Positions 56,993 to 64,000 of a DNA stretch of 64,000 bases are shown one piece after another. The position numbers and the translations under genes are program-made. The stretch's first letter is position 1. The number at the start of each line of letters is the position of its first letter. Source of the stretch: Natranaerovirga pectinivora (GTDB lineage: Bacteria; Bacillota; Clostridia; Lachnospirales; DSM-24629); NCBI RefSeq assembly GCF_004342165.1, contig NZ_SMAL01000005.1, positions 140,167-204,166 of the forward strand, in the 5' to 3' direction. The notes below the pieces were generated by a model. That model did not search any database and was not told where the DNA came from. It saw only the letters and a list, made by a program, of their open reading frames with translations.

Positions 56993-58231
56993 TTAGAATA
57001 CTAGATTCAAATCACTTAAGCGTCTATAAATCTCATCAATTACTTTCTTTTCTTCCTCTTCTCCATCGGCTAAGAAAGTTACTGAAAAACGCACATAAGC
57101 ACCAGCATCATCCCAAGGCACTGTAGATATTAATTTTTCTTTGATTAAAAACTGAGAGAAATCTTCTGCACTGTCAAATGTAACACCATCTTTTGTTCCT
57201 TTTGGAATGGCAACATATAAATAGAATGATCCTTTTGGTTTTTTTGCTTTAAATCCGATCTTATTTAAAACATCCACTAACATAGTATGTCTTCTTGAAT
57301 ATTTTAATGCTGTTTTTTCTGTTATTTCTGGGTTCTCTAATGCATACATAGAAGCTTTTTGTATGGCTTTAAACTGCCCTGAATCATTATTGTCTTTTAC
57401 AGCAGCAAAAGCTTTTACTACAAGCTCATTACCTACTACAAAAGCCATACGCCATCCAGTCATATTGAACGCTTTTGATAAAGAATGAATCTCAACACCT
57501 ACTTCTTTAGCCCCTTCAATTGACAGAAAACTAAAAGGTTTGTTTCCTTCAAAAGCTAAAGCAGCATATGCAGCATCATGTACTACTATAATATCATTTT
57601 CTTTTGCAAATTTCACAACTTTTTCAAAAAATTCTTTTGTAGCAGATGCCCCTGTTGGATTATTAGGGTAATTTAAGTATAATAACTTTGCTCTTTTTAG
57701 TACATCTTCAGGTATGCTATCAATGTCTGGCAAGAAATTATTCTCCCCTAAAAGCTCTAGGTTATAAACTTCTCCACCTAACCAAGATGTCATGGTTCCC
57801 ATAATAGGATAACCAGGAACAGTCATAATGGTTACATCTCCTGGATTTATAAACGCCTGGGCCATCATTGCTAAAGCTGGTTTTGAACCTATGGCATGAA
57901 CAACTTCTGAAGCACCATCAATCCCACTAACATTAAAAACTTTCTCCATATAGTTTGCCGCAACTTCTTTAAATTCATCTATGCCATTATCTGCATAATT
58001 TCTATTTTCCCATTTCCTTGCTTCTATATTAAGGGTTTCTACAACACCATTATCAGCCATTGCATCAGGTTCACCTACACCCATATCAATAATTTCCATA
58101 TCTGGAAACTTTTTAATCGCTTCATTTTTAGCTCTTTTTATTTTTTCAAATTTATACAATACTGTACTTTTTCCAAATTGATTTCCACCTATACGTTCTG
58201 CTATTAATTCTTGAATATAACTATCTGCCAT
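56993..58231 (-). CDS. dapL: LL-diaminopimelate aminotransferase
   Basis: PLP enzyme making LL-diaminopimelate directly from tetrahydrodipicolinate. 412 residues, fold type I: MGVGEPDAMAD, the NYPNNPTGASAT motif, PLP-binding Lys in SLSKAFNMTGWR and a C-terminal substrate Arg in YVRFSV. The family contains close relatives with other aminotransferase activities, but the adjacent dapF supports DapL. This route bypasses DapD/N and DapE. AGGAGG before the ATG. Confidence 0.92.
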   Translation of the reverse strand: MADSYIQELIAERIGGNQFGKSTVLYKFEKIKRAKNEAIKKFPDMEIIDMGVGEPDAMADNGVVETLNIEARKWENRNYADNGIDEFKEVAANYMEKVFNVSGIDGASEVVHAIGSKPALAMMAQAFINPGDVTIMTVPGYPIMGTMTSWLGGEVYNLELLGENNFLPDIDSIPEDVLKRAKLLYLNYPNNPTGASATKEFFEKVVKFAKENDIIVVHDAAYAALAFEGNKPFSFLSIEGAKEVGVEIHSLSKAFNMTGWRMAFVVGNELVVKAFAAVKDNNDSGQFKAIQKASMYALENPEITEKTALKYSRRHTMLVDVLNKIGFKAKKPKGSFYLYVAIPKGTKDGVTFDSAEDFSQFLIKEKLISTVPWDDAGAYVRFSVTFLADGEEEEKKVIDEIYRRLSDLNLVF

Positions 58232-58265
58232 TTTTAATTCCTCCTAAATTTTATTTATTATTATG

Positions 58266-58334
58266 AATGTCTAATTTTAAACTTGCTCCTAAAGATTTGT
58301 ATATTAACCTTGTAACTCAGCCTACGACTCTTAA
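58266..58334 (+). repeat. Degenerate paired-hairpin repeat between dapF and dapL
   Basis: TGAATGTCTAAT, then AACTTGCT, AAAGATTTG and a CTTGTAACTC...GACTCTTAA part line up with copy E, with many changes and lost pairing. A decayed copy is the simplest reading, but resemblance is partial. Confidence 0.4.
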
Positions 58335-58335
58335 A

Positions 58336-59169
58336 CTATCTCTCCCAAATCCCTTGAAATGATACTGTTGCTGGTCCTGTCATATAAATATGATTATCAT
58401 TCTCATTCCATTCAATTAATAAATCCCCACCTAATAACTTTACAATAGCTTTTCGATTTACTTTATTATTCAGTACAGAAGCAACTAAAGTTGCACAAGC
58501 TCCTGTGCCACAAGCCATTGTTTCTCCTGCGCCTCTTTCCCACACTCTCATATTAAGGGTGTTGTCATCTACAACTTCTACAAATTCCACATTAATTTTC
58601 CTTGGGAATTTAGGGTCTACTTCTACAACCTTCCCTATTTTATCTACTGGAAAATCTTTTACTTCATCAACATAGGTAATTGCATGAGGATTCCCCATTG
58701 ATACACAAGTAAATTTGTACTCTTTCCCATCAACTTCTATGATTTCGTCTATCACAGGCATTTTCTCTGAAATTACAGGTATAAGGCTTGCTTCAAGAAT
58801 AGGTTCACCCATATCCACTTTTACTGTTGTTACTTTATTGTTTTCTAATGCCATATCTAATACTTTAATTCCTGCTAATGTTTCAACACTTATTGTTGTC
58901 TTATCAGTAAGCTTATAATCATACACATATTTACCAACACAACGTATGGCATTCCCACACATCTCTGCTTCTGACCCATCTGAGTTAAACATTCGCATTC
59001 TAAAATCTGCTATTTCAGATGGCATAATTAACACTAAGCCATCAGACCCTACACCAAAATTTCTATTACTCATCTCTACAGAAAGAGAATTTGGATTTTC
59101 AACAGTTTCTTCAAAACAATTAATATAAATATAATCGTTACCTAAGCCATTCATTTTTGTAAACTTCAT
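58336..59169 (-). CDS. dapF: Diaminopimelate epimerase
   Basis: PLP-independent epimerisation of LL- to meso-diaminopimelate. 277 residues, two similar domains; catalytic cysteines in EMCGNAIRC (Cys71) and [13 protein letters not shown] (near 220). First gene of a dapF-dapL-glnA-ANTAR run. Promoter at 59233-59262. Confidence 0.97.
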   Translation of the reverse strand: MKFTKMNGLGNDYIYINCFEETVENPNSLSVEMSNRNFGVGSDGLVLIMPSEIADFRMRMFNSDGSEAEMCGNAIRCVGKYVYDYKLTDKTTISVETLAGIKVLDMALENNKVTTVKVDMGEPILEASLIPVISEKMPVIDEIIEVDGKEYKFTCVSMGNPHAITYVDEVKDFPVDKIGKVVEVDPKFPRKINVEFVEVVDDNTLNMRVWERGAGETMACGTGACATLVASVLNNKVNRKAIVKLLGGDLLIEWNENDNHIYMTGPATVSFQGIWER

Positions 59170-59232
59170 ATACCCATTCCTTTCTTTTTGCTACACTCTA
59201 TTCTAAACAACTTTTACTGCTTTATTTTTTTT

Positions 59233-59262
59233 ATTATAGCATGCGGGTGTGTATTTTTGCAA
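59233..59262 (-). promoter_or_regulatory. Promoter of the dapF operon
   Basis: Minus strand TTGCAA (59257-59262), 18-base spacer, TATAAT (59233-59238). Confidence 0.6.
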
Positions 59263-59482
59263 GTTTTAATATTAAAAACTTCATTTTTTTCACAATGCAC
59301 ACAAAAACTCATTATATGCATAATTAGCAGTACTTTTGTATTCTCTTTTTAAACTTCGTCCTTTTATTCTTAATGCCCTTTTATTTTTTATTTACCTAAA
59401 ATTACGAATGGAATGCTTTGTACTAAATTCTTGCATTTTTAGAAATTTCTGCAACTAAAGTTTCGTCACAAACAAAAAAAGG

Positions 59483-59535
59483 GATTCTTCACGTCCATTT
59501 GACAACTCTATTGTCTTATGATGTTGTGAAGAATC
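59483..59535 (-). terminator. Intrinsic terminator after yunB
   Basis: GATTCTTCAC / GTGAAGAATC enclosing a second small stem GACAA / TTGTC, followed on the minus strand by CCTTTTTTTG. Confidence 0.82.
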
Positions 59536-59547
59536 ACCTATTTTTAT

Positions 59548-60261
59548 TTATTTCCTAAATATATCTGGCGCTACATCAAGGACATTATTACCTGGAACAT
59601 TAATATAATTAGGAGGCACTGTGCCACTAATCACATTATCTACTAAAGTGAACTCTTGGCTAATGGTGATTTTTTCTGTAGCCAAAGGTACTACTACTTG
59701 TAATGTCGTATCTATATTAAACCAGATTCTGTGATTCACTTGGTTAATCCCCGTTGATCTGAATTCTCTATCGTAGTTAATGGAGGTATTCCCAATAGGT
59801 AATATTTCTATTGCAATTCGCGGCCCCACATTTGCAAATACATTACTGTTCATAACACTTCCAAGAGGTATGTATACCTTTTCTAGCCCCAATGCTTCTA
59901 TATTCTTACTTATATTATCTACTACCTCTGACCCTAGCCTGTTAATCAACATTGTATTAATTCCTGTTGAAATTATTTCCCCTTTATCATTGTAATAATA
60001 TGTAACTAAATCATTGGTATCTATTTTATTTTCTACTATAACTTGTTTTATTGCTTCATTTACCATTGTTGAAGCATGTGCGTGAACTCTCATTTCTGCA
60101 ATCTCTAATAATGTTGGTAGTACTTGTTTATCAATGTATTCATATACATATGTAGTAATAATAATAAATAGGACAAGAAACACACTAAGCTTTAAGTATA
60201 ATTTTCTTTTTCTATTTCTATTTCGGGGCTTTTTTCCTTTTAAATTTCGCCTTATCATCAT
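59548..60261 (-). CDS. yunB: Sporulation protein YunB
   Basis: 237 residues: a very basic N-terminus (RNLKGKKPRNRNRKRK), one membrane helix (LSVFLVLFIIITTYVYEYI) and the YunB domain with RVHAHASTMVNEAI, GPRIAIEILPIGN and FRSTGINQVNHRI. In B. subtilis yunB is expressed in the mother cell under sigma-E and is needed for normal spores. I could not identify a clear sigma-E promoter. It marks the organism as a spore former. Confidence 0.93.
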   Translation of the reverse strand: MMIRRNLKGKKPRNRNRKRKLYLKLSVFLVLFIIITTYVYEYIDKQVLPTLLEIAEMRVHAHASTMVNEAIKQVIVENKIDTNDLVTYYYNDKGEIISTGINTMLINRLGSEVVDNISKNIEALGLEKVYIPLGSVMNSNVFANVGPRIAIEILPIGNTSINYDREFRSTGINQVNHRIWFNIDTTLQVVVPLATEKITISQEFTLVDNVISGTVPPNYINVPGNNVLDVAPDIFRK

Positions 60262-60542
60262 AGTCTCACATCCTCAAATTAGGGCTATAGTTCTGCTTAG
60301 GTTTCAATCACATAAACAGGTATAATTTGGTGTTATTATATAATATATGTTTGCATTACACCTTTGTGAAGCTTTTTTCATTTATTCCCAATGTTATTAA
60401 TACTTCATTAAATATTGCTGATTTTCCAACGAAAATATTATCTATTTGTTAACCATTTATATAATGAATATTTAAGTCTTACTTTTCAAAAAACTGAGTA
60501 TTATTCTAAATTCTTGGCTAAACTCCTAGGTGATAGTTTTTT

Positions 60543-60645
60543 ATAATATGAAAGTCTAATCTGCAAATTTGCTAGCAAGGATTTGGAGATTAGACTTTCA
60601 ACGAAGCTTGTGACTCTTGCGAAGTAAGAGTCATAGGCTGAATTA
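60543..60645 (+). repeat. Paired-hairpin repeat, copy E
   Basis: First hairpin arms GAAAGTCTAATCT / AGATTAGACTTTC pair perfectly; compared with copy A both partners of one pair have changed (T-A to C-G). Core TTTGCTAGCAAGGA. Second hairpin CTTGTGACTCTT / AAGAGTCATAGG, 12 pairs, loop GCGAAGT. End GCTGAATTA. Confidence 0.85.
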
Positions 60646-60700
60646 TTATGCTACTATACTTTTCTTTATGACTTATAAACATTACTTCGATATATATGTT

Positions 60701-61060
60701 CACCTAGTGCCTCTCCTTCATAAGTGGCACTAGGTTCTTTGAAAGTAACATTATCAAGCCCTTGCAAGCAAGCTTTAAATTGTTACTCACCTAGTGCCTC
60801 TTCCTTCATAAGTGGCACTAGGTTCTTTGAAAGTAACAATTTCAAGCCCTTGCAAGCAAGCTTTAAATTGTTACTCACCTAGTGCCTCTTCCTTCATAAG
60901 TGGCACTAGGTTCTTTGAAAGTAACAATTTCAAGCCCTTGCAAGCAAGCTTTAAATTGTTACTTGTTACTCACCTAGTGCCTCTTCCTTCATAAGTGGCA
61001 CTAGGTTCTTTGAAAGTAACAATTTCAAGCCCTTGCAAGCAAGCTTTAAATTGTTACTTT
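60701..61060 (-). repeat. Tandem array of four paired-hairpin units
   Basis: Four direct units of 87-95 bases starting at 60701, 60788, 60876 and 60971, nearly identical; unit 1 differs at a few places and unit 3 carries a seven-base TGTTACT duplication. Each has CCTAGTGCC / GGCACTAGG and a second hairpin AGTAACAATTT / AAATTGTTACT around CCCTTGCAAGCAAG. The last unit ends with the full GAAAGT...ACTTTCATATTAA family end. Confidence 0.92.
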
Positions 61061-61114
61061 CATATTAAATCTTTTTTAACAAATACGATTTTTCTTTTAA
61101 CTTGAGTCAGTTTT

Positions 61115-61123
61115 TGTTATAAT
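61115..61123 (+). promoter_or_regulatory. Extended -10 promoter of the PBP1A gene
   Basis: TGTTATAAT with TTTTAA about 17 bases upstream as weak -35. The leader would be about 20 bases, leading straight to AAAGGAGG. Confidence 0.5.
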
Positions 61124-61147
61124 TAGTTCGTTAAAGGAGGCATTCAT

Positions 61148-63967
61148 ATGAATTTTAGTAAAGAAAACAATGCTAAGAAGCAAAAAAAATTACAAGATAA
61201 AAAGAAGAAAATTGAAAATAAATTTAACATCTCTTTTTTTAGAATTATAATCTTAGTAGTGGTCCTTGTTTTTATAGTAGGCGTAGGCGCTGCTTTAGGG
61301 GCTGTAAAAGGCATTATTGACGGTGCTCCAAGCATTGATCAAATCGATGTTTCACCACAAGGATATGCATCTGTTATCTACGACCAATTTGGTAATGAAA
61401 TTGTTCAATTAACAGGGGTTGATGCTAACAGAATTTATGTAGACTTAGATATGATTCCAAAACATGTTCAAAATGCTGTTATAGCCATTGAAGATGAAAG
61501 ATTCTGGACTCATAATGGTATTGACCTTAAAGGGATTATGCGTGCTGTTTTTGTTAACTTAAGAGACGGAAGTCTTAGTGAAGGGGCAAGTACTCTTACC
61601 CAACAATTACTTAAAACCAATGTATTTCAAACCAACGCAAAGTCTTTTGATAGAAAAATACAAGAACAATATTTGGCCATACAAATAGAACAACGTTTAA
61701 GCAAAGACCAAATTTTAGAGTATTATCTTAATACTGTCCTTTTTGGTAGTGGTAGATATGGTGTACAATCAGCATCTAATTTCTATTTTGACAAAGATAT
61801 ATGGGAGCTCTCAATTGCTGAAGCAGCTGTTTTAGCCGCAACAATTCAAAGCCCAACACGTTTACAACCTGCTCATCATCCTGAAAGAAATAGAGAACGA
61901 CAAAAAATTGTTTTAGCTAAAATGCTAGAACAAGAATACATTACACAAAAAGAATATGAAGAAGCACTTGAAGAAGATGTTCACTCTAATATTCAAAGTG
62001 TAAGGGAAGAACGACCTCAAAGCTCTTCTTATTCCTATTTTGTAGATGAAGTTATAAAAAGAGTTATTCAAGATTTAGTAAATAAAAATGGCTACACTGA
62101 GACTCAAGCCAATAATTTAGTTTATCGTGGCGGTCTAAGTATTTATGTTACACAAGACCTTGAAATGCAAGCTATCGTAGATGAAGTATTACTGGATGAT
62201 TCATTTTTCCCTCCAGAGAATGTAGATTATGGCGTAACTTTAACATATTATGTTTCAATATTACACGCTGATGAAACAACAAAACATTATTCACATGTCA
62301 CTCTTGAAAATTATTTCAGATCCAAAAATAGCAATTTTAATTTGTTATTTAGAAATCAAGAAGCGGCGCAAAGGCATGTTGATGAATACCTAGATATGCT
62401 CATGGATGAAGGGGACAGAATTCTTCTTGAAACCATTAGTTTTACACCACAACCTCAAGCATCAATGGTTATTATGGATTACCATACTGGTCATGTCAAA
62501 GCCATTAGTGGGGGGAGAGGTGAAAAAATTGGAGATAGAACCCTTAACCGTGCCACTGAAACCACAAGACAGCCTGGATCTACATTTAAAGTTCTAGCTG
62601 CATTTTTACCTGCTCTTGATACAGCTGGAATGACTTTAGCAACTGTATATGACGATGTACCTCATACTTATCCAAATGGTAGATTTATTAGAAATTGGTA
62701 CGATACCTCAAGATACGCATATAATTACAAGGGTTTATCTACAATTCGACAAGGGATTTCATATTCTCTGAATATTGTGGCCGTTAAAACCCTAGAAGAT
62801 ATTACACCTAAATTAGGTTATGACTATTTAATAAACCTTGGGTTTACAACTGTATATGATGAAATTTATATAAACAATCAGAAATTCTCTGACATTTCAC
62901 TTCCATTAGCATTAGGTGGTTTGACAAGAGGTGTTACTAACCTTGAACTTACTGCGGCTTATGGGGCTATTGCAAATAATGGGGTTTATGTTGAACCAAT
63001 ATTCTATACTAGAGTATTAGACCATGATGGCAAACTTATATTAGATAATGCACCAGATACTAGAAGAGTAATGAAAGAAACAACATCTTTCTTATTAACA
63101 AAGGCTATGGAAGATACATTAAGACCAGTAGTAGGTACTGCAACTACTGCAGCACTTAGAAACACCTCAATGCCTACAGCAGGAAAAACTGGTACGACAA
63201 GTAGTGCCAATGATATATGGTTTTCTGGTTATACCCCTTACTATGTAGGATCTATATGGATGGGATATGACATTAATACCTCAATGGTTAATGATCGAAG
63301 TTATCATAATATGATTTGGAGAGAGATTATGGAGAAAATTCATAAAGATCTTCCTAATAAAAACTTCGAAACCCCTTCAGGTATTGTAACAGCTCAAATA
63401 TGTACTGAATCTGGAAAACTTGCTGTTGAAGGATTATGTGACCATGATCCAAGAGGCAGTACCATACGAACTGAGTTCTTTGCTCGTGGTACCGAACCAA
63501 CTGAAGTGTGTGATGTGCATTATAAAGCAACAATATGTACTGTATCTAATAAATTAGCAACAGAATATTGTCCTGAAAGTACAAAGGAAGAAAGAGTCTT
63601 CATAGTACGTCCAACACCTTTAGATCCTTCAACTTGGGATTCAAGTATAACGACTCCTCGTATTGAAGATCGAAAATATGAGTTGCCATCATCAATGCTA
63701 GGTGAGTACTGTGATATGCATGGTCCAAATTCAAATAATACAATACCAGATTTCCCTGATTTTGAATTCTCGGAATTCTATCCACCAAGTATAATAGAAA
63801 CACCATCAACAGATGATAACGAAGATGATCCAGATAGTGGAACAAATAACAACAATAATCGCAACAACAATAACAATAATAGTAATAACAACAACAATAA
63901 TAATAATAGGCTCTTTGTCAATAGTTGGGGGGGATTGGTTTCAATTCCCCTCCATTCTTGGCTTTAG
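61148..63967 (+). CDS. Class A penicillin-binding protein (PBP1A family)
   Basis: Peptidoglycan glycosyltransferase and transpeptidase. 939 residues: short basic cytoplasmic part, one membrane helix (IIILVVVLVFIVGVGAALG), GT51 domain with EDERFWTHNG and GASTLTQQLLKTN, then the transpeptidase with SxxK in RQPGSTFK, SYSLN and AGKTGTTSS. A cysteine-containing region follows (AQICTESGKLA, TICTVSNKLATEYC). The C-terminus is an asparagine tract (about 20 Asn) and then RLFVNSWGGLVS..., an odd ending that overlaps a G-run hairpin which may be the terminator. AAAGGAGG seven bases before the ATG. Confidence 0.95.
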   Translation: MNFSKENNAKKQKKLQDKKKKIENKFNISFFRIIILVVVLVFIVGVGAALGAVKGIIDGAPSIDQIDVSPQGYASVIYDQFGNEIVQLTGVDANRIYVDLDMIPKHVQNAVIAIEDERFWTHNGIDLKGIMRAVFVNLRDGSLSEGASTLTQQLLKTNVFQTNAKSFDRKIQEQYLAIQIEQRLSKDQILEYYLNTVLFGSGRYGVQSASNFYFDKDIWELSIAEAAVLAATIQSPTRLQPAHHPERNRERQKIVLAKMLEQEYITQKEYEEALEEDVHSNIQSVREERPQSSSYSYFVDEVIKRVIQDLVNKNGYTETQANNLVYRGGLSIYVTQDLEMQAIVDEVLLDDSFFPPENVDYGVTLTYYVSILHADETTKHYSHVTLENYFRSKNSNFNLLFRNQEAAQRHVDEYLDMLMDEGDRILLETISFTPQPQASMVIMDYHTGHVKAISGGRGEKIGDRTLNRATETTRQPGSTFKVLAAFLPALDTAGMTLATVYDDVPHTYPNGRFIRNWYDTSRYAYNYKGLSTIRQGISYSLNIVAVKTLEDITPKLGYDYLINLGFTTVYDEIYINNQKFSDISLPLALGGLTRGVTNLELTAAYGAIANNGVYVEPIFYTRVLDHDGKLILDNAPDTRRVMKETTSFLLTKAMEDTLRPVVGTATTAALRNTSMPTAGKTGTTSSANDIWFSGYTPYYVGSIWMGYDINTSMVNDRSYHNMIWREIMEKIHKDLPNKNFETPSGIVTAQICTESGKLAVEGLCDHDPRGSTIRTEFFARGTEPTEVCDVHYKATICTVSNKLATEYCPESTKEERVFIVRPTPLDPSTWDSSITTPRIEDRKYELPSSMLGEYCDMHGPNSNNTIPDFPDFEFSEFYPPSIIETPSTDDNEDDPDSGTNNNNNRNNNNNNSNNNNNNNNRLFVNSWGGLVSIPLHSWL

Positions 63968-64000
63968 AGCTATTTTTGTATTCTATAATATAATACGCAT

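Larger units (their letters stand above)
59170..59547. other. Intergenic region between yunB and dapF
   Basis: About 380 bases with the dapF promoter and the yunB terminator. The middle (about 59280-59460) shows nothing recognisable. Confidence 0.5.
60262..61147. other. Repeat-rich intergenic region between yunB and the PBP1A gene
   Basis: Nearly 890 bases between divergent genes. It contains repeat copy E, a four-unit tandem array of the same family in the opposite orientation, and the PBP1A promoter. The remaining AT-rich parts (60300-60540, 60646-60700) show no other structure. Confidence 0.7.

Noticed and set aside
60701..61060. Tandem repeats suggesting a CRISPR array
   Set aside because: Units are directly adjacent without unique spacers, are about 88 bp long and each contains two hairpins; no cas gene is nearby.
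63600..63845. 81-codon minus-strand frame inside the PBP1A gene
   Set aside because: Antisense to the coding C-terminal region, with no start signal.
1..64000. tRNA or rRNA genes
   Set aside because: No T-arm GGTTCRANTCC motif in a cloverleaf context and no rRNA-like sequence was seen on either strand by eye; a covariance-model scan would settle it.

Overview
The window is one stretch of an AT-rich Firmicutes chromosome, most likely an anaerobic, spore-forming member of the Clostridia close to the Lachnospirales. The support is YunB (a sporulation protein), rubredoxin, a type III glutamine synthetase beside a type I enzyme, LL-diaminopimelate aminotransferase, cdaA-cdaR-glmM order, a B. subtilis-like PurBox pair and very A/T-rich codon use. 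I see no phage, insertion sequence, CRISPR array, rRNA or tRNA gene. Almost all genes lie on the minus strand; the plus-strand genes are a TPR protein, an ABC transporter pair and a class A penicillin-binding protein.

Layout. 1-219: start of a gene cut by the window edge. 721-6319: cell-wall precursor and c-di-AMP block, cdaA-cdaR then glmM-glmS. 6628-9425: two unrecognised membrane proteins, two hairpin repeats and a putative glycoside hydrolase lipoprotein. 9727-18417: housekeeping block with lysS, greA, an unknown protein, dusB, coaX and an adjoining ECF S component (probably pantothenate uptake), two small genes of unusual codon use around a 115-bp palindrome, birA and argF. 18549-20657: ppk1. 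20798-28542: seven-gene envelope operon (LtaS-like synthase, two UgtP-like glycosyltransferases, polysaccharide deacetylase, YkoP-like protein, UPF0104 flippase-like protein, patatin). 28649-30051: SPFH/NfeD pair. 30424-38885: TPR protein, rRNA methyltransferase with KtrAB-type potassium uptake, ABC transporter, cystine carrier TcyP, rubredoxin, pfkA. 38926-44807: dnaE, a DUF4234 protein, a secreted copper-amine-oxidase-N/propeller protein. 45066-45173: a probable FtsX-permease scrap. 45234-51993: partial purine operon purK-E-C-F-M-N-D under a PurBox promoter. 52517-59169: nitrogen and lysine block, dapF-dapL-glnA-ANTAR regulator-glnN. 59548-63967: yunB, a repeat field, and a PBP1A.

Two regulatory or structural features stand out. 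First, a dispersed family of about 90-100 bp elements, each made of two hairpins, occurs at 7991, 8093, 30270, 52044 and 60543, as four tandem units at 60701-61060, and as a decayed copy near 58266. All keep a TTGC(T/A)(T/A)GCAAGG-like core and GAAAGT/ACTTTC ends, while the arms change on both sides so that pairing is kept. One copy lies in the purine-operon leader and four lie in front of the PBP1A gene. Second, the glnN leader shows a complete ANTAR antitermination layout (promoter, two small hexaloop hairpins, the second overlapping an intrinsic terminator), and the ANTAR protein is the next gene upstream, directly after glnA.

Many start codons were moved inward because a clear AGGAGG/AGGTG-type ribosome binding site lies inside the longest open frame; these choices are noted per gene.
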